Positions 1-6,008 of a stretch of DNA of 13,490 bases are shown piece by piece. The DNA comes from HGM05190 sp964394205 (GTDB taxonomy: Bacteria; Bacteroidota; Bacteroidia; Bacteroidales; Muribaculaceae): positions 1 through 13,490 of the forward strand of contig CAYMVS010000061.1 in NCBI GenBank assembly GCA_964394205.1, written 5' to 3'. The notes beneath the pieces are model-generated. The model was not told the DNA's origin and did no database searches. It saw only the letters and a program-made list of their open reading frames with translations. Numbering within the stretch: position 1 is the stretch's first letter; each line of letters begins with the position of its first letter. A program made the position numbers and the translations under genes.

Positions 1-25
1 TCTGCGTTTTACCGCTTTGTTAAGT

Positions 26-97
26 GACCCCGGAGAGGCTCGAACTCTCGACCCAATGATTAAGAGTCATTTGCTCTACCAACTGAGCTACGGAGTC
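26..97 (-). tRNA. tRNA-Lys (anticodon CTT)
   Basis: Read on the minus strand, the 72 bases fold into a complete cloverleaf. The acceptor stem GACTCCG pairs with CGGGGTC (one T-G wobble), the D stem is GCTC/GAGC, and the anticodon stem is AATGA/TCATT around the loop CTCTTAA. The variable loop has 5 bases, and the T stem GAGAG/CTCTC encloses TTCGAGC. The anticodon is CTT, so it reads the lysine codon AAG. The 3' CCA is not encoded (the next bases are ACT), so it must be added by nucleotidyltransferase. A consensus-like promoter lies just upstream at 128-159. Confidence 0.97.
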
Positions 98-127
98 TTT
101 TGTTGCTTCCTTTTCGGTTTTGCGTTG

Positions 128-159
128 CAAAGGTAGATGTTATTTTTTTACTGTGCAAA
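128..159 (-). promoter_or_regulatory. Bacteroidetes-type promoter of tRNA-Lys
   Basis: On the minus strand, TTTG (156-159) is followed after exactly 20 bp by TACCTTTG (128-135). This matches the Bacteroidetes housekeeping consensus TTTG, about 19-20 bp, TAnnTTTG. Initiation would be expected near 120, giving a leader of about 20 bases before the mature tRNA end at 97. The spacer is A-rich. Promoter function is inferred from motif and position. Confidence 0.75.
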
Positions 160-304
160 TTTTTTTTGCTGTTTTTGGGGGCTTTTGATCTTTTAATTCT
201 TGTTTTTGATTTTATAACGCTGATTTATAACCAATTGATCTACGATCTAAATCTTCGGCGCCTATTGTTTGGCCTTAAATCGGGAATTTTTCAATTATTT
301 GTTG

Positions 305-312
305 TAATTTTG
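305..312 (+). promoter_or_regulatory. Candidate -7 element upstream of yfhO
   Basis: TAATTTTG matches TAnnTTTG exactly and lies 70 bp upstream of the yfhO start, in an AT-rich region. No good TTTG is visible 19-21 bp upstream, so this is only half a promoter by motif. The remainder of the 98-382 intergenic region holds the tRNA promoter and AT-rich sequence in which I see no gene. Confidence 0.4.
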
Positions 313-335
313 ACGGTCAAAATGAATTATTTATC

Positions 336-355
336 GATCCCGACCCCGCGGGATC
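336..355 (+). other. Perfect 7-bp hairpin in the yfhO leader
   Basis: GATCCCG (336-342) and CGGGATC (349-355) form a perfect GC-rich stem with a 6-base loop, ending 27 bp before the yfhO ATG and downstream of the candidate -7 element. It would therefore sit in the 5' untranslated region. No T tract follows, so it is not a standard intrinsic terminator. An operator or an RNA element affecting translation is possible, and function is unknown. Confidence 0.35.
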
Positions 356-382
356 ATTCAAAAAATCTATACATCAACGCTT

Positions 383-3025
383 ATGACTGCCTCTGAAGAT
401 AAAACCGGCAAACAGGTGATTAATGAATCGCCGTCGGCCCCCGATGCCGTGGTGCCGGGGTCATGCTCGGCCAAAGACCGCATTGTCAATTTCCTCAAAT
501 CGGCCGATTTCTGGGGATTTATCGTCTGTGTGGTGATAATGGCTTTTTTGGCTTTTGCCTATTTCTATCCTGACGCTGCTCAAGGAAACGTGCTGCGCCA
601 ATATGACACGCAGCAGGGTATTGCCAACGGCCAGGAAGCCAAAGCGTTTGCCGAGCAGACCGGCGATGTGTCGCGTTGGACCAACTCGTTGTTTTCGGGC
701 ATGCCGACGTTTCAAATCTCGCCCAGTTATGAGTCAAACGCTATGTTTGACTGGATCAACAAGGTGATGGGGTTGGGTCTGCCCTCGCCGGCCAATCTTC
801 TCGTCATGATGATGTTGGGATTTTTCATCATGATGAGAGCGCTCAAGGCGGGGTTGGGGGTGTCGCTTTTCGGAGCGATCGCCTACGGTTTCTCCTCCTA
901 TTTCCTTATTATAATCGGTGCCGGCCACATCTGGAAATTTATCACTTTGGCCTACGTACCACCAACCATAGGCGGTATCATGATGGCCTATAGGGGGCGA
1001 TGGCTCGGGGGCTCGGCCCTGGCGGCTGTCGGGGCGATGATGCAGATTGCGGCAAACCACATCCAGATGACCTATTATTTTCTGTTTGTGATAGTGGCGC
1101 TTGTAATTGCCTATTTTGTAGATGCGTTAAAGAAGAAGGCGCTCAGGCAGTGGGCCATCTCAACCGGAGCATTGGCTGTGGCGGCGGCATTGGCCGTGTG
1201 TGCCAACCTGCCGAGTCTCTATAACACTCAGCAATACAGCAAGCTGACGATTCGCGGAGGGCACAGCGAGCTGACGTCGGAGGCTTCGGCCAACCCCTCG
1301 CCGGGCCTCGACCGCGACTATATTACCCAATACAGCTACCAACCCTCGGAGACATTCTCTCTGCTTATCCCCAACATCAAGGGTGGTGCCACGATCAAGC
1401 CCGAGGGGGGGGCGTTCAAACAGCTCACCCTCGATGGGATGGACAAGGCCCGGCAGATGTCTCAGACGGGCGAACTGAACGAGACTTCGGCCCAGTATAT
1501 CAGCTTCCTGAGCCAATATTTCGGTGATGCCGAGGGCACAAACGGCCCGGTGTATGTCGGGGCTATAATCGTGGCTTTCTTCCTGTTGGGTTGCATCATC
1601 GTGAAAGGGCCATTGAAGTGGGCTCTTGTAGTGATGACCGTCTTCTCGATCGTTCTGTCGTGGGGCCGCCACTGGATGTTGCCGACCGATCTGATGATTG
1701 ACTATATGCCGATGTACAGCAAGTTCCGGACGGTTGAAAGCATCCTTGTGATTGCCGAGTTTACAATGCCTCTGCTGGCGGCACTTGCCGTGATGAAACT
1801 GCTTCAGGCACCGCGCGGCGAGGTTTTCACCCGCTACCGCAAGCCGCTGTCGTGGAGCTTTGGCATCACCGTCGCCATCTGCCTGCTGGCCATCGTTGCG
1901 CCGGGCGCCTTTGGCTCGTTTATAGGCGATGCCGACCGCATGACCGACGATTACATCAGCCAGATGATGATGGCCAACGGCTATCCTCAGGATCAGCTCG
2001 ACGCCCTCTTCTCGCTGCGCGCACCTCAAATCTACAACGCCATCGAGACCCTGCGCGGCAAGCTGGTGAGCGACGACGCCATCCGCTCTCTGATGCTTGT
2101 AGTCATCGCCTTGGGTGTCATCTACCTGGCCTCGCGTTTTAAGCTCAAGGCCACTCCGACAGCGTTGATTCTCGCCGCGCTCGTGACGCTTGACCTGTTC
2201 AGTGTCAACAAACGATATCTCGACCACAACAGCTTTGTGCCCCGCCGGTTGACCGTAGGCGCTCCCATTGCCAAAACCCCGGCCGACGAGGTGATACTGC
2301 AAGACACGGCGATGAACTACCGTGTGATGGACATACCTCGCTTCAACAGCGCCGACCCGTCCTACTATCACAAGTCGATCGGAGGATATCACGCCGCCAA
2401 GCTGACCCGTTATCAAGACCTCATAGACCGTCACCTGGGCAACTTCCAGCAAGGGAAAGCCGACTCGACCGACATCGCCATTCTCAACATGCTCAACGCC
2501 CGCTATATCATCGGCCCCGACAATCAGGTTGCCAAAAACGATGACGCCCAGGGCAACGCATGGTTTGTTGACGGGCTGAAAACGGTCAACGGCGCCAATG
2601 CCGAGATGGAGGCCCTGAGCACCACCGACCTGCGCTCGGTCGCCGTGGTCGACCAATCGTTTGCCGGGGTGCTGTCGGCATCGGCCAAAACACCCGGCGA
2701 CACCATTTTTGAGACCTCCTACGCTCCAAACCGTCTCACTTACCACGCCAGGAGCGCCAAGGGGGGCACGGCAGTGTTCTCGGAGGTATATTTCCCATGG
2801 GGATGGAGAGCGACTGTCGACGGGCAGCCGGTTGACATAGCCCGTGTCAACTACGTGTTGCGCGCCATCAAGATTCCCGCCGGCGAGCACACCGTCGAGA
2901 TGTCGTTTGACCCGCCGTCGATACGCACGACTGTCAACGTGGCGCGTGTCTCGATAATCTTAATCTACCTGCTTGTAGCCGGGGCCATCTGCCGGGCGGC
3001 GGCGGGATGCAAGAAAAAAGAATGA
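383..3025 (+). CDS. YfhO family multi-pass membrane protein
   Basis: An 880-residue protein with a charged cytoplasmic N-terminus and a first membrane segment at about residues 44-62. A conserved extracytoplasmic loop follows (about 63-125, with D75, W100 and GMPTF at 106-110), then a series of hydrophobic segments (about 137-155, 158-179, 186-204, 208-224, 230-247, 257-275 and further ones after residue 380). A soluble domain covers roughly 640-850, and a last membrane helix lies at about 853-875. The segment around residues 800-840 (YFPWGWRATVDG, then PAGEHTVEMSFDP) is the beta-rich C-terminal motif typical of Bacteroidetes YfhO proteins. YfhO proteins resemble GT-C fold lipid-linked glycosyltransferases. 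In Firmicutes, members are tied to glycosylation of lipoteichoic acid, but the Bacteroidetes substrate is not established. The ATG is preceded by an A-rich leader and no Shine-Dalgarno site, as usual in the phylum. Its stop overlaps the next gene as ATGA, which suggests one operon with the following two genes. Confidence 0.9.
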   Translation: MTASEDKTGKQVINESPSAPDAVVPGSCSAKDRIVNFLKSADFWGFIVCVVIMAFLAFAYFYPDAAQGNVLRQYDTQQGIANGQEAKAFAEQTGDVSRWTNSLFSGMPTFQISPSYESNAMFDWINKVMGLGLPSPANLLVMMMLGFFIMMRALKAGLGVSLFGAIAYGFSSYFLIIIGAGHIWKFITLAYVPPTIGGIMMAYRGRWLGGSALAAVGAMMQIAANHIQMTYYFLFVIVALVIAYFVDALKKKALRQWAISTGALAVAAALAVCANLPSLYNTQQYSKLTIRGGHSELTSEASANPSPGLDRDYITQYSYQPSETFSLLIPNIKGGATIKPEGGAFKQLTLDGMDKARQMSQTGELNETSAQYISFLSQYFGDAEGTNGPVYVGAIIVAFFLLGCIIVKGPLKWALVVMTVFSIVLSWGRHWMLPTDLMIDYMPMYSKFRTVESILVIAEFTMPLLAALAVMKLLQAPRGEVFTRYRKPLSWSFGITVAICLLAIVAPGAFGSFIGDADRMTDDYISQMMMANGYPQDQLDALFSLRAPQIYNAIETLRGKLVSDDAIRSLMLVVIALGVIYLASRFKLKATPTALILAALVTLDLFSVNKRYLDHNSFVPRRLTVGAPIAKTPADEVILQDTAMNYRVMDIPRFNSADPSYYHKSIGGYHAAKLTRYQDLIDRHLGNFQQGKADSTDIAILNMLNARYIIGPDNQVAKNDDAQGNAWFVDGLKTVNGANAEMEALSTTDLRSVAVVDQSFAGVLSASAKTPGDTIFETSYAPNRLTYHARSAKGGTAVFSEVYFPWGWRATVDGQPVDIARVNYVLRAIKIPAGEHTVEMSFDPPSIRTTVNVARVSIILIYLLVAGAICRAAAGCKKKE

Positions 3026-3531
3026 GACTGATACCGCCGGCTCTCATCAGGCAGTACCGAGCCCGCGGGCATGGTATTCACTCGCCGTTTGCCTTCAGCT
3101 TTATCGGCGATGTGCTGACAGAGAGCGGCTCGGGCTACGGCTACTACTCCTACCCCGAGCTCAACCGCCTTGCCGCCAACAGCCATGAGGCCCGGTTGGC
3201 CCGGCTGCTGCTGCGGTTGGTGTCGCGCATACCACACGGTGTCGGCCCGATACAGGTGGCCAATCCCACCCCGGCCCTGGTCAGGGCGGTCGAGGGTGCC
3301 TCGGGCGAGCGCCGGCTGCTGGTCATCAACAGCAACCGTCTTGTCGAGGAGGCACAAACCATCATCGACGGCGAGGGAGTGATAGTGATAACCGACGACC
3401 TGGCCCACCTGGGGCGCCGACTTAAAGAGAGCATGACCCACGGCATGTCGTTCACCTCGGGTCGGGGCTTGACCGTGATTGTGAGCGACACCACGCTGCC
3501 TCTGCAACACTTCAAGTTAAGTTTCTCATGA
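3022..3531 (+). CDS. Shrunken methyltransferase-like protein, probably non-catalytic
   Basis: A 169-residue protein starting at the ATG that overlaps the yfhO stop (ATGA, 3022-3025). An upstream in-frame ATG at 3007 would add five residues, but the ATGA overlap repeats at the next junction (3528-3531), so I prefer 3022. The N-terminus (RARGHGIHSPFAF, about 13-25), the LARLLLRL segment (about 59-66) and the C-terminus (ITDDLAHLGRRLKESM at 123-138, then LPLQHFKLSF at 159-168) resemble, from memory, the two ends of a Bacteroidetes class I SAM-dependent methyltransferase-like family of about 250 residues. The central Rossmann part with the ELGTSLG-type SAM loop is missing. What stands in its place (VANPTPALVRAV and LLVINSNRLVEEA) has no glycine-rich motif. 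Methyl transfer is therefore unlikely, and the role is unknown. No signal peptide or membrane helix is evident. It is co-translated with yfhO and xerD by position. Confidence 0.8.
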   Translation: MRLIPPALIRQYRARGHGIHSPFAFSFIGDVLTESGSGYGYYSYPELNRLAANSHEARLARLLLRLVSRIPHGVGPIQVANPTPALVRAVEGASGERRLLVINSNRLVEEAQTIIDGEGVIVITDDLAHLGRRLKESMTHGMSFTSGRGLTVIVSDTTLPLQHFKLSFS

Positions 3532-4442
3532 AGGGCACTTTACCGTCGATCAAAAAACTCAGGGCCGAGTATGAAGCCTACCTCAGTCTCGAGCGCGGAG
3601 CCGGCGTCAACACCCGCCTGGCTTATATGGCCGACACCGAGAAACTCTTGGCATGGCTCGAAAGCGACGGGACTGATCTTGCCGACGTCGACACCGAGAC
3701 CCTCCGAACATTCATGGCCTCGCTGCACGATATAGGCATCGGCACCCGCTCGAGAGCGAGAATCCTTTCGGGCATACGCTCATTCTTCAAATTCATGCGC
3801 GCCCAGGGATATGTCGAGAGCGACCCCACAGCGTTGCTCGAGTCACCTTCAATAGGCAAGCATCTGCCTGAAGTGCTGACACTTGATGAGATCGACCGAA
3901 TGATTGACTCGATCGACAGCTCAAGCGCCGAGGCCACTCGCAACCGCGCCATCATGGAGACCCTCTATGGGTGTGGCCTGCGTGTGAGCGAGCTTATCGG
4001 TCTCGAGATCTCGCGATTGCACCTGGCGCAAGGCTACCTGAGCGTAACCGGCAAAGGCTCAAAGGAACGCCTTGTGCCGGTCTCGCCGGCGGCGGCCGAT
4101 GCCATCAAGGAGTATATGGAGGGGGCGCGCTGCGAGCTGACAATCAAGCCGGGCAACGACAACTATGTGTTTCTGAACCGTCGGGGCTCAAAGCTGACCC
4201 GTGTCATGATTTATTATATTGTGAAGCGGCTTGCCGACATGGCCGGGGTTATGAAAACTATCTCGCCCCACACCCTGCGCCACTCTTTTGCCACCCATCT
4301 GCTCGAGGGGGGCGCCAACCTGCGCGCCATCCAGCAAATGCTTGGCCACGAGTCTATAGCCACCACCGAGATATATCTGCATCTGGACACCACACGGCTA
4401 CGCAACGAGATTTTAGCCTATCATCCGCGCAACCGCCGGTAG
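3528..4442 (+). CDS. xerD: Tyrosine recombinase XerD
   Basis: A 304-residue site-specific recombinase of normal XerC/XerD length. The N-terminal SAM-like core-binding domain spans about 8-98 and the catalytic domain about 110-300. All six active-site residues are present: R152 (in CGLRVSEL), K176 (in TGKGSKE), H248 and R251 (in PHTLRHSFATH), H274 (in MLGHES) and the nucleophile Y283 (in EIYLHL). Each is offset by four from E. coli XerD numbering. XerD acts with XerC at dif near the terminus to resolve chromosome dimers, under control of FtsK. XerD is preferred over XerC from overall similarity to Bacteroidales XerD as I remember it. The ATG overlaps the stop of the upstream gene (ATGA), so translation is probably coupled. 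No att sites, phage genes or other integrase context surround it, which supports a housekeeping recombinase over a mobile integrase. Confidence 0.9.
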   Translation: MKGTLPSIKKLRAEYEAYLSLERGAGVNTRLAYMADTEKLLAWLESDGTDLADVDTETLRTFMASLHDIGIGTRSRARILSGIRSFFKFMRAQGYVESDPTALLESPSIGKHLPEVLTLDEIDRMIDSIDSSSAEATRNRAIMETLYGCGLRVSELIGLEISRLHLAQGYLSVTGKGSKERLVPVSPAAADAIKEYMEGARCELTIKPGNDNYVFLNRRGSKLTRVMIYYIVKRLADMAGVMKTISPHTLRHSFATHLLEGGANLRAIQQMLGHESIATTEIYLHLDTTRLRNEILAYHPRNRR

Positions 4443-4446
4443 CCCC

Positions 4447-5040
4447 TCAGATGGAAGCCGAGAGAGGCCTTTGCAGATGATCCATCAAAACCCCGGCAAA
4501 CGGGGTCTCCCCAACCTTCCTGAACCCGAGAGAATCATAGAGCCGGCGGGCCCGCCGGTTTGACTTTTCACACAGCAGCCCGAGTGGCTTGCCTGCCGCG
4601 GCGGCTCTTGCCGCCATGGCCTCTATCAGAGCCCGGCCAACACCCCGGCCTCGATAGTCGGGAAAAACACCGAGACTGTCGAGATAGAACTCACCGGGCC
4701 CTGTCTCGTCGGGAATCTGCCCCTCCAGGTCGCGCCCCATGAGCCGCTTCACCTCACTTATAAACGCCCGGCGCAACCGTTGCAGGACCGCCCCGTCATA
4801 GCCCACCGCAAACCCCATCACATTGTCGTTTTCATCGACAGCCTTGACTGTGTTTATATAGGAATATTGGGAGTCAACCCTCCCGGCGAGAGTGCCGAAA
4901 AGCTCCCTGACACGGTCAAGATTGCCGTCGGGGTCAAACCCGCGGGCATGCTCCTCGCCAATGGCACTTACCACGACATCTCCAATCAAAGGAGCATCAG
5001 TAAGCGACGAGTCAACAATTTTAACAGATTTTGACAACAT
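4447..5040 (-). CDS. GNAT family N-acetyltransferase
   Basis: A 197-residue protein with a C-terminal GNAT fold. Motif A spans about residues 121-150, with the acetyl-CoA pyrophosphate loop R130-G131-R132-G133-V134-G135 after a DSLGVFPDY strand. Motif B is NRRARRLYDSLGF (161-173), where Y168 is the usual general-acid position. It should transfer an acetyl group from acetyl-CoA to an amine, but the substrate cannot be told. The N-terminal half (to about 110) is the variable substrate side and contains a long helix-rich stretch (about 86-104). An in-frame TTG at 5061 would add seven residues. It lies inside a consensus -7 promoter element, so the ATG at 5040 is the better start. The gene converges on xerD with 4 bp between stops and is divergent from HU. 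Confidence 0.88.
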   Translation of the reverse strand: MLSKSVKIVDSSLTDAPLIGDVVVSAIGEEHARGFDPDGNLDRVRELFGTLAGRVDSQYSYINTVKAVDENDNVMGFAVGYDGAVLQRLRRAFISEVKRLMGRDLEGQIPDETGPGEFYLDSLGVFPDYRGRGVGRALIEAMAARAAAAGKPLGLLCEKSNRRARRLYDSLGFRKVGETPFAGVLMDHLQRPLSASI

Positions 5041-5058
5041 AATGACATCTTTTGCCCA

Positions 5059-5066
5059 CAAAATTA
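5059..5066 (-). promoter_or_regulatory. -7 promoter element of the GNAT gene
   Basis: On the minus strand TAATTTTG matches TAnnTTTG. Initiation about 7 bases downstream (near 5052) would leave a leader of about 12 bases before the ATG at 5040. The region 19-21 bp upstream is AT-rich without a clear TTTG. The element overlaps the alternative TTG start codon and so argues against that start. Confidence 0.5.
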
Positions 5067-5097
5067 CAAGAAAAGTTTAAAAATTAATCGATTACCT

Positions 5098-5127
5098 ATT
5101 GTATTTAAATGTTTTTCATTACTTTTG
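5098..5127 (+). promoter_or_regulatory. Promoter of the HU gene
   Basis: ATTG (5098-5101), an 18-bp spacer and TACTTTTG (5120-5127) fit the Bacteroidetes consensus with one mismatch in the -33 box. Initiation near 5134 leaves an AT-rich leader of about 35 bases that contains a short TA run just before the ATG at 5170. No Shine-Dalgarno sequence is present. This promoter and the oppositely oriented GNAT element share one 129-bp divergent spacer. Confidence 0.65.
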
Positions 5128-5169
5128 CACTGCTAAAAAACAATCAACCCGATAAATATATATATAACA

Positions 5170-5448
5170 ATGACAAAAGCAGAAATTGTAGCCGAGATTT
5201 CTAAATCTACCGGCCTTGACAAAGAGGCGGTGTTGACCACCGTTGAAAAGTTCATGGAAGTTGTAAAAGGCAGTCTCGCCAAGGGTGAGAATGTCTACCT
5301 GCGCGGTTTTGGCAGCTTTATCCTCAAAGAGCGCGCCGAGAAGACTGCCCGCAACATCTCAAAGAACACAACACTCGTTGTGCCTGCCCACAACATTCCT
5401 TTCTTCAAGCCGGCCAACACATTCAAAGCCGCTGTAGCAAAAAAATAA
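5170..5448 (+). CDS. HU/IHF family DNA-binding protein
   Basis: A 92-residue nucleoid protein of the usual HU length. It has the N-terminal helix pair (about 3-38), the signature around NVYLRGFGSF (41-50), the DNA-binding beta arms (about 51-76) and the closing FFKPANTFKAAV helix (78-89). It binds and bends DNA as a dimer with little sequence preference, compacting the nucleoid and helping replication and recombination. At the arm tip, where E. coli HU has RNPxTG with a DNA-intercalating proline, this protein has RNISKN (61-66). I believe this is common in Bacteroidales HU paralogues. An upstream promoter with an AT-rich leader suggests strong expression. The MerR-type gene follows 15 bp downstream, probably in the same transcript. 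Confidence 0.96.
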   Translation: MTKAEIVAEISKSTGLDKEAVLTTVEKFMEVVKGSLAKGENVYLRGFGSFILKERAEKTARNISKNTTLVVPAHNIPFFKPANTFKAAVAKK

Positions 5449-5463
5449 CAGCTATCGCGCCCC

Positions 5464-5802
5464 ATGAGTCGCGATTTCAGCAAGAAATATTATAGTATAG
5501 GTGAGGTGTCGGAGATGCTTGGTCTTCCGACACCCACTTTGCGTTATTGGGAGAGCCGGTTCACCCTCCTCAAACCCGGGCGCAACGCCGGCGCCCATCG
5601 CCGCTACACCCCCGAGGATATAGAGCGCATACGCATGGTGGCCTATCTCGTCAAAGAGCGCGGGATGCACATCGAGGCCGCCGAACGACAGATTATGGCC
5701 AATCCCGACGGTATCACCCGCCGCTTTCGCGTCATCGAGTCGTTAAAACATATACGCGGCGAGCTGCAGTCGATGCTCGACGCCCTCCACAAACTCAGAT
5801 AG
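5464..5802 (+). CDS. Small MerR-type transcriptional regulator
   Basis: A 112-residue protein. Residues 9-77 form a MerR winged helix-turn-helix: YYSIGEVSEMLGLPTPTLRYWE holds the HTH with the invariant RYWE, then the wing with RRYTPEDIERIR (46-57). The rest (about 85-112) is one predicted dimerisation helix. There is no C-terminal effector-binding domain and no metal-binding cysteine pair, so it is a minimal MerR-like protein rather than a metal, redox or drug sensor of known type. Members classically activate promoters with overlong spacers, but the targets here are unknown. It starts 15 bp after HU and is probably cotranscribed with it. Confidence 0.9.
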   Translation: MSRDFSKKYYSIGEVSEMLGLPTPTLRYWESRFTLLKPGRNAGAHRRYTPEDIERIRMVAYLVKERGMHIEAAERQIMANPDGITRRFRVIESLKHIRGELQSMLDALHKLR

Positions 5803-5933
5803 AACGCCAATCGCCTTTGCCGGCCGAATTTCAGTCAACACCTCTACCCTCTCCACCCCAATGAGCCGGCCCCCGGCCAACCGACCGATAAAAATTTAAC
5901 ACGGGCAAAACCTAAAATCTTTCTGTAAAAGGT

Positions 5934-5962
5934 GTTGGTTTTAAAAAAAATGGTTATATTTG
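5934..5962 (+). promoter_or_regulatory. Promoter of the DUF349 gene
   Basis: TATATTTG (5955-5962) matches TAnnTTTG. GTTG (5934-5937) lies 17 bp upstream, a weak -33 box with a slightly short spacer. The A-rich leader of about 40 bases to the ATG at 6009 is typical for the phylum. The rest of the 5803-6008 spacer holds a GC-rich patch (5866-5880) capable only of a 4-bp stem, and I see no gene in it. Confidence 0.55.
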
Positions 5963-6008
5963 GCAACTTAAATTAAAGCAACAACCAAAATAAACAAACC
6001 CTATTGTT

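Noticed and set aside
100..396. 98-codon plus-strand frame between the tRNA and yfhO
   Set aside because: It is Phe/Leu-rich because the region is T-rich. It covers the tRNA promoter on the other strand and overlaps the start of yfhO, with no sign of conserved protein features.
1160..2890. 576-codon open frame on the minus strand inside yfhO
   Set aside because: It lies wholly antisense to a clear YfhO gene and has a composition typical of a GC-rich shadow frame (many G, V, H and R residues). It shows no recognisable domain and no promoter.
3528..4442. The tyrosine recombinase as the integrase of a mobile element
   Set aside because: Length and active-site spacing match XerD, it sits in a coupled housekeeping operon, and no attachment repeats, phage or conjugation genes are present. 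The nearby tRNA-Lys shows no duplicated 3' end within the window.
5152..5169. Short TA run just before the HU start as a phase-variable repeat
   Set aside because: Only about five TA units. An AT-rich leader is normal for highly expressed Bacteroidetes genes.
5866..5880. GC palindrome after the MerR gene as a terminator
   Set aside because: Only a 4-bp stem with no T tract.
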